Positions 8,443-18,112 of a DNA stretch of 64,000 nt are shown piece after piece. A program made the position numbers and the translations under genes. The stretch's first letter is position 1, and each line of letters starts with the position of its first letter. The notes under the pieces are model-generated. The model had not been told where the DNA came from, searched no databases, and saw only the letters and a list, made by a program, of their open reading frames with translations. The stretch is from Pseudomonadota bacterium (GTDB lineage: Bacteria > Pseudomonadota > Alphaproteobacteria > Rhizobiales > Phreatobacteraceae), in assembly GCA_020161695.1 (NCBI GenBank), contig JAIUOO010000019.1, forward strand, positions 1-64,000, given 5' to 3'.

Positions 8443-8730
8443 TCAGCGGAAGATGCGATCGCCCTGTTCGTCGACGATCTGCCGACCCTTGGCGAGCGAG
8501 AACTGCACCGCATCCTCCATCGAGGCATGCCGGTCGGCGCGGATGAAGCGGTGCTCCTTCATCTCCCCGTCGATCTCCTTGGTCACAGTCCCGGCGGTCT
8601 GGAACTGGCCTTCGTTGCGAAACGGCGCGGCGGTGATCGTGAAGCCCTTGTGCGCGATGGAGGCGGCCGGTGCCGGCTCCGTCTCGGCGGCCGGCTTGCC
8701 CCAGCCAAACAGGGATTTCAGGAACGACAT
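8443..8730 (-). CDS. HlyU family protein
   Basis: A 95-residue protein resembling the HlyU family of putative transcriptional regulators. The N-terminus MSFLKSLFGWGKP is the family's conserved start, then a short Ala/Pro linker, then HKGFTITAAPFRNEGQFQTA, EHRFIRADRHAS and the C-terminal AKGRQIVDEQGDRIF, all family hallmarks. HlyU in Vibrio is a wHTH activator of haemolysin, but this short family is named by similarity only and its role in alphaproteobacteria is unclear. Start 8730 matches the conserved N-terminus. Confidence 0.85.
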   Translation of the reverse strand: MSFLKSLFGWGKPAAETEPAPAASIAHKGFTITAAPFRNEGQFQTAGTVTKEIDGEMKEHRFIRADRHASMEDAVQFSLAKGRQIVDEQGDRIFR

Positions 8731-8806
8731 GGCGGCACCGCTGATCAGGTTTGAGGCCGGGAACCTAGCGCGTCCGGCCGGTGCCGGAAATCCCTCGCCC
8801 CAGGTT

Positions 8807-9457
8807 TCATCCGGGCGCACGCATGAGCCGCTTCTGGAGCGTCCGCAGCTCCTGAACTTCCTCGAAGGCGACGGCGAAGCCTTCGGCGAAATGGCGGCGC
8901 ACCCGGCCGATAACCGAACCGACGGCCACAGCCATCCCGATCGGCGGCATGACGTCGGCGGATACCGCCGCGCCGGAAATCGACAGGTCCATGACGAGGC
9001 AGGTATAGGTTTCGCCGTTCGCCAGGGTCAGAATCGAGAAGGGCCGGCGCGGCACGATCCGCTGGTGGCCGCGGACATCGGGCGTGTCGTGGTTGCGATG
9101 GTCCTCGATCCAGGCGAGCTTCGCTGCGATCTTGTCGCGCAGGATGTCGTTGCCTTCGATGCTCATCACGAAGCCGCGCTCGAACGTGCGGATGATCTTG
9201 CCGTCGATCGTGCCGAACTCGCCGAAATAGGCGATGACGCGCTCGCCCACCGGCCCGAGCACCGGCGCGAGCAGGAGAAGCGCGCGCGTCGACATGTCGG
9301 CGGCGCGGCAGGCATATTCGCGCCGGTTGCCCTGGCTGTCGCGGCGCGACGCCAGCATGTAGCGGCCACCCATGTTCAGGATGACGCGCATCGTATCGCG
9401 GCGGTCGATGACCACCGCATCGGCCTGACGTTCGAGAGAAGCGATTGCGGACAGCAT
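8807..9457 (-). CDS. Protein with two PilZ-like domains
   Basis: A 216-residue cytoplasmic protein. An N-terminal module (about 15-100) reads RRDTMRVILNMGGRYML ... ACRAADMSTRALLLLAP, and a C-terminal module (about 115-205) reads RIVPRRPFSILTLANG ... CLVMDLSISGAAVSADV ... GRVRRHFAEGFAVAF. Both follow the PilZ pattern (R-x-x-R near the start, D/N-x-S-x-x-G later); the second has the D-L-S-x-S-G-A motif used for cyclic-di-GMP binding, the first is degenerate (DMSTRA). Start 9457 is uncertain; ATG 9499 would add 14 residues and neither has a strong ribosome binding site. A GGDEF-EAL protein at 58939 could supply c-di-GMP. Confidence 0.8.
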   Translation of the reverse strand: MLSAIASLERQADAVVIDRRDTMRVILNMGGRYMLASRRDSQGNRREYACRAADMSTRALLLLAPVLGPVGERVIAYFGEFGTIDGKIIRTFERGFVMSIEGNDILRDKIAAKLAWIEDHRNHDTPDVRGHQRIVPRRPFSILTLANGETYTCLVMDLSISGAAVSADVMPPIGMAVAVGSVIGRVRRHFAEGFAVAFEEVQELRTLQKRLMRAPG

Positions 9458-9691
9458 GGGGGGAGATGCCGAGTGACAATTTAACGGGATTGCCGGCATT
9501 CAGATCTAATTCGCAGCTCTTTTATCGGAACTAACGGCATTACTAAATTTTTAACTGTTCAGTTCATGGCGGTTCATAGGTCGTTCATCCCGTCCGGCCC
9601 AGATTACCGTCGAAGAGGAACCGGAAGCGGAACCTCTTGCTGGCGGCGTCGTTCCCGATCCGGTCGGAGCGTCGCGCGCGACAGGAGTTCG

Positions 9692-10426
9692 ATGATGAGT
9701 TGGAGACCGCCGAAAGGCTTGATTCTCGCGGGGGCGCTGGTGGCCGGGCTGCTCGCGCCGGCCGCTGCCATGGCGCAGAGCGCCTACACGACCGATGACG
9801 TCAACATGCGCTCCGGCCCCGGCACGCAATATCCGCGTGTCGCCACGCTGGCCGAGGGCACTGGCGTCGATGTCGAGGATTGCGACGGCGCCTGGTGCCG
9901 CGTGGTCTATCGCGGCCTCGAGGGCTACGTCTCGCAGTCCTACCTCGATGGCGTTTCGGGGCGCCCGGCGGTCGTCGTGCCGCCGCCGGTCTATGTCGAG
10001 CCGCCCTATGTCTATCCGCCCTACCGTCCGGGCTGGCGCCCGCCTTACCGGCCGCCGCATCCCGGCTGGAGGCCGCCGCCCCGTCCGCCGGGCTGGGTGG
10101 GCCCCGGCCCGCGTCCGCCGATCGTCCGCCCGCCGCCGATCCGCCCGCCGGGTGGCCCCGGCTGGGTGCGTCCGCCGGATGGTGGTCGCCCGCCGATCAC
10201 CCGTCCGCCCGGCGGTGGAAGGCCCGACTGGGGACGCCCGCCGACTGGCGGCCCGCCGCCCATCACGCGTCCGCCCGGTGGCGGCGGTCCGGGTTGGGTT
10301 CGCCCGCCGAGCGGCGGTCCGCCGCCCATCACCCGTCCGCCCGGTGGCGGCGGCAGGCCCGACTTCAACCGGCCGGGTCCCCGTCCCGGCGGTGGGCGCC
10401 CGGGTGACAATCGCCAGGGCGGCTGA
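9692..10426 (+). CDS. Secreted SH3-domain protein with Pro/Gly-rich tail
   Basis: A 244-residue exported protein. Residues 1-28 are a signal peptide ending AMAQS. A bacterial SH3 domain follows (about 30-90: DDVNMRSGPGTQYPRVATL ... GWCRVVYRGLEGYVSQSYL pattern). The remaining 150 residues are almost entirely Pro, Gly, Arg with repeated PPITRPPGGG and GWVRPP units, an extended low-complexity tail. SH3b domains often bind peptidoglycan. Start 9692 (ATGATG) has AGGAG at 9683-9687; ATG 9695 is equally good. A TTCG-loop terminator follows at 10453. Confidence 0.82.
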   Translation: MMSWRPPKGLILAGALVAGLLAPAAAMAQSAYTTDDVNMRSGPGTQYPRVATLAEGTGVDVEDCDGAWCRVVYRGLEGYVSQSYLDGVSGRPAVVVPPPVYVEPPYVYPPYRPGWRPPYRPPHPGWRPPPRPPGWVGPGPRPPIVRPPPIRPPGGPGWVRPPDGGRPPITRPPGGGRPDWGRPPTGGPPPITRPPGGGGPGWVRPPSGGPPPITRPPGGGGRPDFNRPGPRPGGGRPGDNRQGG

Positions 10427-10452
10427 GACAGTCTGACTTGGCCGAGAATCTG

Positions 10453-10478
10453 GCGGCGGGCTTCGGCCCGCCGCTTTG
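10453..10478 (+). terminator. Terminator hairpin after the SH3 gene
   Basis: A 9-bp perfect stem GCGGCGGGC/GCCCGCCGC closed by a TTCG tetraloop (10453-10474) and followed by TTTG. It lies between convergent genes and could work on either strand, though the T-run is short. Confidence 0.65.
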
Positions 10479-10482
10479 CGTT

Positions 10483-11094
10483 TCACTTCTCCTGCAGCGC
10501 CAGCCGGGCGCCGAGCGCCACGAAGGCGGCCGCGAAGGTCCGCCGCATCCAGGCCATCACCGACGGGCGCGAAATGATCCTGTCGCGCATGGCCGCGGCG
10601 AACAGGCCATAGACCGCGAAGACCGCGAAGGTCATGGCCATGAACACGCCCGACAGCTCCAGCATGCGCGCCATCGGGGCAGCCTCGTTCGCCGCGATGA
10701 ACTGCGGCAGGAAGGCCACGAAGAAGATGGAGAGCTTCGGGTTCAGAACGTTGACGGCGATGCCGTCGACGATAACCCGCCATGACGAGCGCCGGTCCTC
10801 GCCGGTCTCGACCTTGAGCGCGCCGTCCTCGCGCAGCGTTTGCCACGCCATCCAGAGCAGATAGGCGACGCCGGCATATTTCACGAGATTGTAGGCAACC
10901 GCGCTCGTGTGCAGCAGCGCCGCCAGTCCCATCATGGCCGCGACCAGATGCGGCACGATGCCGAGCGTGCATGCGAAGGCGGCAAGCACGCTCGCCCGGC
11001 CGCCGCGCGAGAGGCCCGCTGCCAGCGTGTAGATGACGCCCGTGCCGGGCGAAGCCACGATGATCAGGGTGGTCAGCAGAAATTCCGGGGACAT
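10483..11094 (-). CDS. LysE/RhtB family amino-acid exporter
   Basis: A 203-residue inner-membrane protein with about six hydrophobic segments, the family's usual size. The N-terminal half carries the conserved PGTGVIYTLAAGLSRGGRAS, LGIVPHLVAAMMGLAALL and VKYAGVAYLLWMAWQTLR blocks, and the second half has NPKLSIFFVAFLPQFI. Members export amino acids or derivatives such as lysine, threonine or homoserine lactone; the substrate is not readable from sequence. It is divergent from the ArsR operon. Confidence 0.9.
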   Translation of the reverse strand: MSPEFLLTTLIIVASPGTGVIYTLAAGLSRGGRASVLAAFACTLGIVPHLVAAMMGLAALLHTSAVAYNLVKYAGVAYLLWMAWQTLREDGALKVETGEDRRSSWRVIVDGIAVNVLNPKLSIFFVAFLPQFIAANEAAPMARMLELSGVFMAMTFAVFAVYGLFAAAMRDRIISRPSVMAWMRRTFAAAFVALGARLALQEK

Positions 11095-11174
11095 GGGCGC
11101 GCCTTCCGATGACGGGCGCCCAGAAGGACCCGCCCTGCCCGCTTTGGCAAGGCGGGCTCGCCTTCATCCAGAAC

Positions 11175-11204
11175 ATAATAGTTAGGCATTGACCTAACTA
11201 TTAT
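11175..11204. promoter_or_regulatory. Perfect palindromic operator of the ArsR gene
   Basis: ATAATAGTTAGG (11175-11186) and CCTAACTATTAT (11193-11204) are perfect 12-bp inverted arms around a 6-bp spacer. This is the form of operator bound by dimeric ArsR-type winged-helix regulators. A -35-like TTGACC (11189-11194) lies in it, with TATATC (11212-11217) 17 nt downstream as -10, so bound repressor would block the promoter. Confidence 0.8.
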
Positions 11205-11223
11205 GGCCCGCTATATCACCGCC

Positions 11224-11568
11224 ATGGCCCACGCCCAGACCGCCCTCGACGGAACCTTCCGAGCCCTCGCCGACCCGACGCGCCGCGCCGTGGTCGAGGC
11301 ACTGGGGCGAGGTCCCGCCTCGGTCAGCGATCTGGCGAGGCCCTTCGCCATTGCGATGCCGAGCTTCCTCCAGCACCTGAAGGTCCTGGAGGAGAGCGGC
11401 CTCGTCGCGAGCGAGAAGGTCGGCCGGGTGCGCACCTGCACCCTGCGGACGGAACCGCTGGCCGCGGCCAATCACTGGCTGGAGGCACAGCGCCGGTTCT
11501 GGGAGCAGCGGCTCGACCAGCTCGACGCGTTTCTCATGCAGATGAAGTCCGACGAGGAACAATCATGA
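11224..11568 (+). CDS. ArsR-family winged-helix regulator
   Basis: A small metalloregulator-fold repressor (about 114 residues) of the type that pairs with SRPBCC proteins. It has the FRALADPTRRAVVEAL helix, the recognition region SVSDLARPFAIAMPSFLQHLKVLEESGLV and the wing EKVGRVRTCTL. No cysteine pair for metal sensing is seen, which suggests a non-metal signal. Start 11224 is preferred over ATG 11203 because 11203 lies inside the palindromic operator, and the predicted transcription start falls on or next to 11224; the mRNA may be leaderless. It overlaps the next gene by 4 nt (ATGA), so the two are co-translated. Confidence 0.88.
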   Translation: MAHAQTALDGTFRALADPTRRAVVEALGRGPASVSDLARPFAIAMPSFLQHLKVLEESGLVASEKVGRVRTCTLRTEPLAAANHWLEAQRRFWEQRLDQLDAFLMQMKSDEEQS

Positions 11569-12044
11569 CCATCCCCCACACCGTCTTCGATCCCACGCTC
11601 GATCTCGAACTGAGGCGGGAGGTGGACGTCTCCCCCCAGCTCGTCTGGCGCGCCTGGACCGAGCCGGAGCTCCTGATGAAGTGGTTCACGCCGGCTCCGT
11701 GGCGGACCACCGCCTGCGAGCTCGACCTGCGCCCCGGCGGCAAGTTCCGCACGGTGATGGAAGGCCCGGCCGGCGAGAAGCACGACAATACCGGCTGCGT
11801 CCTCGCCGTCGTGCCGCAGCAATTGCTGGTCTTCACGGATGCACTCGGCCCGGGCTACCGGCCAACTGGCAGCGCCTTCATGACCGGCTCGGTGTCGATC
11901 GCCCCGTCCGGCAAGGGCACGCTCTACATCGCCCGTGCCCTGCACAAGGACACCGAAGTGAAGAAGCAGCACGAGGACATGGGCTTTCACCAGGGCTGGG
12001 CGACCGCGCTGGACCAGCTCGTGGCGCTGGCGAAGACCCTCTGA
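11565..12044 (+). CDS. SRPBCC/AHSA1-domain protein partner of the ArsR regulator
   Basis: A 159-residue START/SRPBCC-fold protein of the Aha1 C-terminal-like group. Typical blocks are LRREVDVSPQLVWRAWTEPELLMKWF near the start, LRPGGKFRTVMEGPAG in the middle and the C-terminal helix MGFHQGWATALDQLVAL. These proteins hold a hydrophobic cavity that binds small ligands. The 4-nt overlap with the ArsR gene and the very common pairing of the two families suggest it binds or modifies the signal, but the ligand is unknown. A terminator follows at 12068. Confidence 0.88.
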   Translation: MTIPHTVFDPTLDLELRREVDVSPQLVWRAWTEPELLMKWFTPAPWRTTACELDLRPGGKFRTVMEGPAGEKHDNTGCVLAVVPQQLLVFTDALGPGYRPTGSAFMTGSVSIAPSGKGTLYIARALHKDTEVKKQHEDMGFHQGWATALDQLVALAKTL

Positions 12045-12067
12045 GCAGCATCGCGCCAGGACAAGAG

Positions 12068-12094
12068 AAAGGGCGGGCCGCGACCTGCCCTTTT
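12068..12094 (+). terminator. Terminator after the ArsR/SRPBCC operon
   Basis: AAAGGGCGGG pairs with CCTGCCCTTT (one G-T pair) around a CCGCGA loop and is followed by TTTT minus one base, 24 nt after the stop codon. Confidence 0.8.
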
Positions 12095-12136
12095 CCCGTG
12101 CAGCTATCGCCGGCCAGCGGCCGTCGATGCCGCCCC

Positions 12137-12580
12137 CTACTGATTGATCTCCGGCTCGACCAAGCGGGCGAGGTTGCGCAGGCATTCCTGCCAGCCGAGA
12201 TAGCAGGCCTCGACCGGAATGAGGTCGGGAATGCCCTCCTGCACGATGCTGATCTCGGTGCCGCAGGAGACCTTTTTCAGCTCCACCGTCACCCGGATCT
12301 CGCCGGGCAGGTTCGGATCGTCGAAGCGGTCCGTGTAGCGAAGCAGCTTGGCCGGCACGAGCTCCAGATATTCGCCTCCGAACGAATGGCTGTGGCCCGT
12401 GGTGAAGTTGCGGAACGAAGCCCTGTGCTTGCCGCCGACCTTCGCATCGAGTTCATGCACCGTGCAGGTGAAGCCGTTGGGCGGCAACCATTTGGCGAGG
12501 GCATCGGCCTCGATGAAGGCGCGATAGACCTTGTCGGGCTTGGTGACGAGGACGCGGTGCAGGCGGACGGTGCCGGGCAT
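12137..12580 (-). CDS. SRPBCC/AHSA1-domain protein
   Basis: A 147-residue SRPBCC protein, a second member of the family found just upstream but on the opposite strand. It has VRLHRVLVTKPDKVYRAFIE, LAKWLPPNGFTCTVHELDAKVGG, and the C-terminal EACYLGWQECLRNLARLVEP helix. Start 12580 follows TGGAGA 6 nt upstream. It converges with the ArsR operon, 92 bp apart. Function beyond ligand-binding fold is unknown. Confidence 0.87.
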   Translation of the reverse strand: MPGTVRLHRVLVTKPDKVYRAFIEADALAKWLPPNGFTCTVHELDAKVGGKHRASFRNFTTGHSHSFGGEYLELVPAKLLRYTDRFDDPNLPGEIRVTVELKKVSCGTEISIVQEGIPDLIPVEACYLGWQECLRNLARLVEPEINQ

Positions 12581-12780
12581 GATTGTCTCCAGAGCAGGGC
12601 CGAAGGATCGGGACAGGCCATTCCGCCAGCTCCGGCGCATTGCCGCGCCGGCGTGATCCACGGGTCACTTCAGGGGAGGGATGGGTCTGAAATGGGGCCG
12701 GAGACAAATCTGGCTGACCGCTGTTGCCCATGTCTGGCAGCAGCGGCGCGTCAGCATGCCGTTCGCGGCTCCCGCGCCGC

Positions 12781-12810
12781 AAAAAGAAAACGGCGGGCCG
12801 AAGCCCGCCG
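12781..12810 (-). terminator. Terminator after rpoD
   Basis: On the minus strand CGGCGGGC-TTCG-GCCCGCCG (12791-12810) is followed by TTTTCTTTTT. It lies 30 nt after the rpoD stop codon. Confidence 0.9.
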
Positions 12811-12839
12811 CACTCAATTCCGAAAACCCGAGAGGATCC

Positions 12840-14825
<1,986 letters not shown>

Positions 14826-14904
14826 CTAGACCGTCCATCGCTCGCAACGGGCAAAACCCGCTGCCTCACGCGCCGGGAGCGGGTTCAAGGCCCGCCTCAA
14901 CGCC

Positions 14905-14940
14905 AAAAAAGGGGCTGCGCCCGACCGCTGGCGCGCCCCT
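14905..14940 (-). terminator. Terminator between dnaG and rpoD
   Basis: On the minus strand AGGGGCGCGCC...GGGCGCAGCCCCT forms a hairpin followed by TTTTTT minus (plus-strand AAAAAA at 14905-14910). It is 134 nt after the dnaG stop codon and 80 nt before rpoD, implying that rpoD has its own promoter in the remaining space. Confidence 0.75.
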
Positions 14941-15073
14941 GTCACACCTGACTTTTATCCCCTAAGGCCCGCGTCCTTAAGACCTTATGAACCATGAGCT
15001 TGCGCCTCGTCTCCGCTGCGCGGCCATGACCCCCTGATACATCCACCCGCCTGCAATTCACATTCGGTTCCGC

Positions 15074-16978
15074 TCACCCCTTGCGCGAACCCCGCCCGGA
15101 AGCCGCCCCGAAGCCTTCGATCAGGGCTTCGGTACCGACAAGCTCCGCCTCGCGCCGCTTGGCGTCGAGAAGCCAGTGCTCATTTGCTTCGGTCGGGTCC
15201 TCGCCGAAGGCGCGTTCGGCATCCCGGATTTCCTTAATTAGCGCTTGCTTCTTGCGATGCAAGGCCATGAGCTGCCCGAATGTCACCTCGACGTCGTTTT
15301 TTGCCGCCCCCGGCATGGCGCCCCAGACCGCATGAACCGCGACGGTGCCCCTGACCTGGCCGACCAGCCCGTCATGGCCGGCCCCCGCCAGTGCGGCCGC
15401 ATAGGCCTCGGCCTCGCCCTCGATGCCCTGCGCGTGGAGGTCCAGCAGCGCCAGTTTGAGGCTTTCCGCCTGCGGATGGCGCAGGTCCAGCGCCGCGATG
15501 TCCTCCTCGGCCCCATCGACCAGCCAGGGATGGTTGAGCAGTGCGGTGAGGATAAGCGCCTCGCGCATGGGCAAGGCCGCGCGCGGCCCCCTGACGAGCG
15601 CGCTGGCGGCCAGCGCCGGCGAGGGCCGGTGGTCCGGCACGCCGAAGGCCGAACCGCCGCGAAAGCCGCCCGCCTGTCCCCTGCCCGATCCGCGCCGCTC
15701 CCGCTGCATTGGCCTGAACAGGTCCGACAGGCGGCCGAACACGTCGTCACGATAGTGACGGCGCACGTTCTCGTCGGCGATCGTCGCGACGACCTCGGCA
15801 AAGCGCGCCTCCAGCGCCGCCCGCTTCTCCGGCGTGCCGAAGACGCCGGCTTCCGTCTCGCGCTGCCAGAGCATGCTGGCGAGCGGCTGGGCCTGCGCCA
15901 GCACCGCGTCCATGGCTTCGCGGCCTGACGAGCGGATCAGGTCGTCCGGGTCCTGCCCCTCCGGTAGCGCCGCGAACAGGAGGCTGCGCCCGGGCTTCAG
16001 CAGCGGCAGGGCGATGTCGACGGCGCGGTAGGCCGCGCGGCGGCCGGCCTTGTCGCCGTCGAACAGCAGGACCGGGTCCGGCGCCATGCGCCAGAGCAGT
16101 TCGAGCTGGCCCTCGGTCAGCGCCGTGCCGAGCGGCGCCACCGTCTCGCCGATCCCGGCCATGACCATGGCGATGACATCGACATAGCCCTCGACCGCGA
16201 TGACCCGGTTGGCCTTGTGCGCGGGCTCGCGCGCGTTGAACGCGTTGTAGAGCAGCGAACCCTTGTGGAAGAGGTCGGTCTCCGGCGAGTTCAGATATTT
16301 GGCCGGAACGTCCTTCTCCAGCGCCCGGCCGCCGAAGGCGACAACGCGGCCGCGCAGGTCCGTGATCGGGAACATGACGCGGTCGCGGAACCGGTCATAG
16401 GGCACCGGGATGCCGTCACCGTGGACGAGCAGCCCAGCCGCGACCATGTCGGCCACCGGCACGCCTCTGGCGCCGAGATGCTCTTTCAGGGCGAAGCGCT
16501 CGGGCGGGGAATAGCCGAGGCGGAACTTGACCTGCGTCGGTGCGCGCAGGTCACGGCCCGCGAGATAGCCACGCGCCTTGGCTCCTGCCCGGTCCTGCAG
16601 CTGCGCCTCGAAGAATTTCGCGGCCAGTTCCATCACGTCGTAGAGGGTCTTGGCCTTCTCGGCGCGCTGCACCTCCTCGGCCGTGACCTTCGGCATGGGC
16701 ACGCCGGCCTGCGAGGCGAGCTGCTCCACCGCCTCGGGGAAGCTCAGCCCTTCCGTCTCCATCAGGAAACGGAAGATGTCGCCGTGCTTGGCCGACGAGA
16801 AGCAGTGATAGAAGCCCTTCTGGTCGTTGACATAGAAGGACGGCGTCTTCTCGGCATTGAACGGCGACAATCCGCGCCATTCCCTGCCCTGCTTCTTCAG
16901 CTTGACGCGCCGGCCCACCACCTCCGACACGGGGAGGCGTTGCCGGATTTCGTCCAGGAACGAAGGCGGGAAGCGCAT
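15074..16978 (-). CDS. dnaG: DNA primase DnaG
   Basis: A 634-residue replicative primase. The N-terminal CHC2-like region reads GLSPFNAEKTPSFYV ... GFYHCFSSAKHGDIF: the fold residues are there but the zinc-ligand cysteines/histidine are mostly replaced, leaving one Cys, as I recall for other alphaproteobacteria. The TOPRIM core has VIAVEGYVDVIAM and the metal motif LLFDGDKAG. A Gly/Arg-rich linker precedes the C-terminal helicase-interaction domain. Start 16978 (MRFPPSFLDEIRQ) fits the family; ATG 16993 would add five residues. It makes RNA primers for Okazaki fragments with DnaB. Confidence 0.97.
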   Translation of the reverse strand: MRFPPSFLDEIRQRLPVSEVVGRRVKLKKQGREWRGLSPFNAEKTPSFYVNDQKGFYHCFSSAKHGDIFRFLMETEGLSFPEAVEQLASQAGVPMPKVTAEEVQRAEKAKTLYDVMELAAKFFEAQLQDRAGAKARGYLAGRDLRAPTQVKFRLGYSPPERFALKEHLGARGVPVADMVAAGLLVHGDGIPVPYDRFRDRVMFPITDLRGRVVAFGGRALEKDVPAKYLNSPETDLFHKGSLLYNAFNAREPAHKANRVIAVEGYVDVIAMVMAGIGETVAPLGTALTEGQLELLWRMAPDPVLLFDGDKAGRRAAYRAVDIALPLLKPGRSLLFAALPEGQDPDDLIRSSGREAMDAVLAQAQPLASMLWQRETEAGVFGTPEKRAALEARFAEVVATIADENVRRHYRDDVFGRLSDLFRPMQRERRGSGRGQAGGFRGGSAFGVPDHRPSPALAASALVRGPRAALPMREALILTALLNHPWLVDGAEEDIAALDLRHPQAESLKLALLDLHAQGIEGEAEAYAAALAGAGHDGLVGQVRGTVAVHAVWGAMPGAAKNDVEVTFGQLMALHRKKQALIKEIRDAERAFGEDPTEANEHWLLDAKRREAELVGTEALIEGFGAASGRGSRKG

Positions 16979-17046
16979 GGGTGAGCTATACACGCTGTCA
17001 TCACTTTAGTGATGACTCGGGTGTGCCTGATACACACCAAAGAAGC

Positions 17047-17180
17047 TCTCGTCATGGCCGGGCTTGGCCCGGCCATCCACGACAGGAAGGCAATCGATCG
17101 AAAATTCGTGCGAACGGAAATTCGTGCGAACGGAAACTCATGGATGCCCGGCACAAGGCCGGGCATGACGAGAAGAGACC
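17047..17180. repeat. REP-like inverted pair with a 16-bp tandem repeat between
   Basis: The left unit CTCGTCATGGCCGGGCTTGG (continuing to GGCCATCCACG, 17048-17081) and the reverse complement of the right unit (17138-17175, CTCGTCATGCCCGGCCTTGT then GCCGGGCATCCATG) are near-identical, so two copies of one short palindromic element face each other. Between them lie two exact tandem copies of AAATTCGTGCGAACGG (17102-17117 and 17118-17133). The block fills the gap between dnaG and the DUF2189 gene, typical of dispersed extragenic palindromic elements. Confidence 0.75.
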
Positions 17181-18008
17181 CTAGCGCACCACCACCTTGC
17201 GGTAGAGGTGCCAGGTGGCGTGTCCGAGCACCGGCACGATCACCGCCAGTCCGACGAAGAGCGGGATGGAGCCGGCAACCAGCAGGGCCGCGACGATCAG
17301 GCCCCAGAGCGCCATCGGGCCGGGATTGGCCAGGGCCGCCCGGATCGACGCCCCCATGGCGTTGAAGGCGCCGACATGCCGGTCGAGCAGCAGCGGGAAC
17401 GAGATGACGCTGATCATCAGCGCTGCCACCGCGAACAGGAAGCCGACGGCGTTGCCGACGAGGATCAGCGCCCAGCCCTCGCGCGTGGTCATGACCCGGT
17501 ACATGAAGTCGGTCTGGCCGGCCGGAGCGAAGTCGCCGAACGCCCAGCGGTAGATCGCCATGGCGCTCGCCAGCCAGGCGACGAACAGCACCATGAGCAG
17601 CGCCCCGACCAGCAGGATGGACCAGCGCGCCGGCGACCGGAACACGTCGAAGGCATGGCGCCAGGCCGTGTCCAGCCCCTGCTCGCGCCGTCGCGAAATC
17701 TCGTAGATGCCGATGGCCGCGAAAGGTCCGACCAGCGCGAAGCCCGCCATGATCGGGAAGAGCAGCATGATCCATTCGGCATCCATGGCCGCCCGCCCGA
17801 TGAGCAGGCCCATGATCGGATAGATCAGCCCGAGAAAGACGAGATGGCTCGGCTGCCGCGAGAAATCGTCGAAGCCCTGCGCCAGTGCCTGCCGAAGATC
17901 CTCGGTGCCGATCCGGCGGATGGCGATGGGTTCGTGGTCGGCATCCTCGCCGACGCGCATCGTGTCAGTCTGGAAGGGATGAGCCTGCGGATAGGATGCC
18001 TGTGCCAT
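17181..18008 (-). CDS. DUF2189 integral membrane protein
   Basis: A 275-residue membrane protein. After an N-terminal cytoplasmic segment with IRRIGTEDLRQALAQGFDDFSRQPSHL, which is the family hallmark, there are about six hydrophobic segments, including LVFLGLIYPIMGLLIG, the paired FALVGPFAAIGIYEIS, a long ILLVGALLMVLFVAWLASAMAIYRW, and LWGLIVAALLVAGSIPLFVGLAVIVPVLGHATWHLYRKVV at the end (read in pieces). The family is predicted to be cytochrome c oxidase-associated in some annotation, but its role is not established. Start 18008 is chosen because upstream sequence is antisense to the LysR gene 3' end. Confidence 0.85.
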   Translation of the reverse strand: MAQASYPQAHPFQTDTMRVGEDADHEPIAIRRIGTEDLRQALAQGFDDFSRQPSHLVFLGLIYPIMGLLIGRAAMDAEWIMLLFPIMAGFALVGPFAAIGIYEISRRREQGLDTAWRHAFDVFRSPARWSILLVGALLMVLFVAWLASAMAIYRWAFGDFAPAGQTDFMYRVMTTREGWALILVGNAVGFLFAVAALMISVISFPLLLDRHVGAFNAMGASIRAALANPGPMALWGLIVAALLVAGSIPLFVGLAVIVPVLGHATWHLYRKVVVR

Positions 18009-18112
18009 GGCGACCGTCCGTTGTCGTGGCCGTTCGAGGCCCGGCAGCGCCGCGGAGGTCGGTTCACTATGGCCGCCGCGAGGCGTCAGACCTGAACATC
18101 GATCCGCGAACC

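Noticed and set aside
10100..10420. Repeats of PPGGG coding units as a DNA repeat array
   Set aside because: The periodic DNA is explained by the Pro/Gly-rich tail of the SH3 protein.
17102..17133. Possible CRISPR because of the exact 16-bp repeat
   Set aside because: Only two directly adjoining copies without spacers, and no cas gene in the window.
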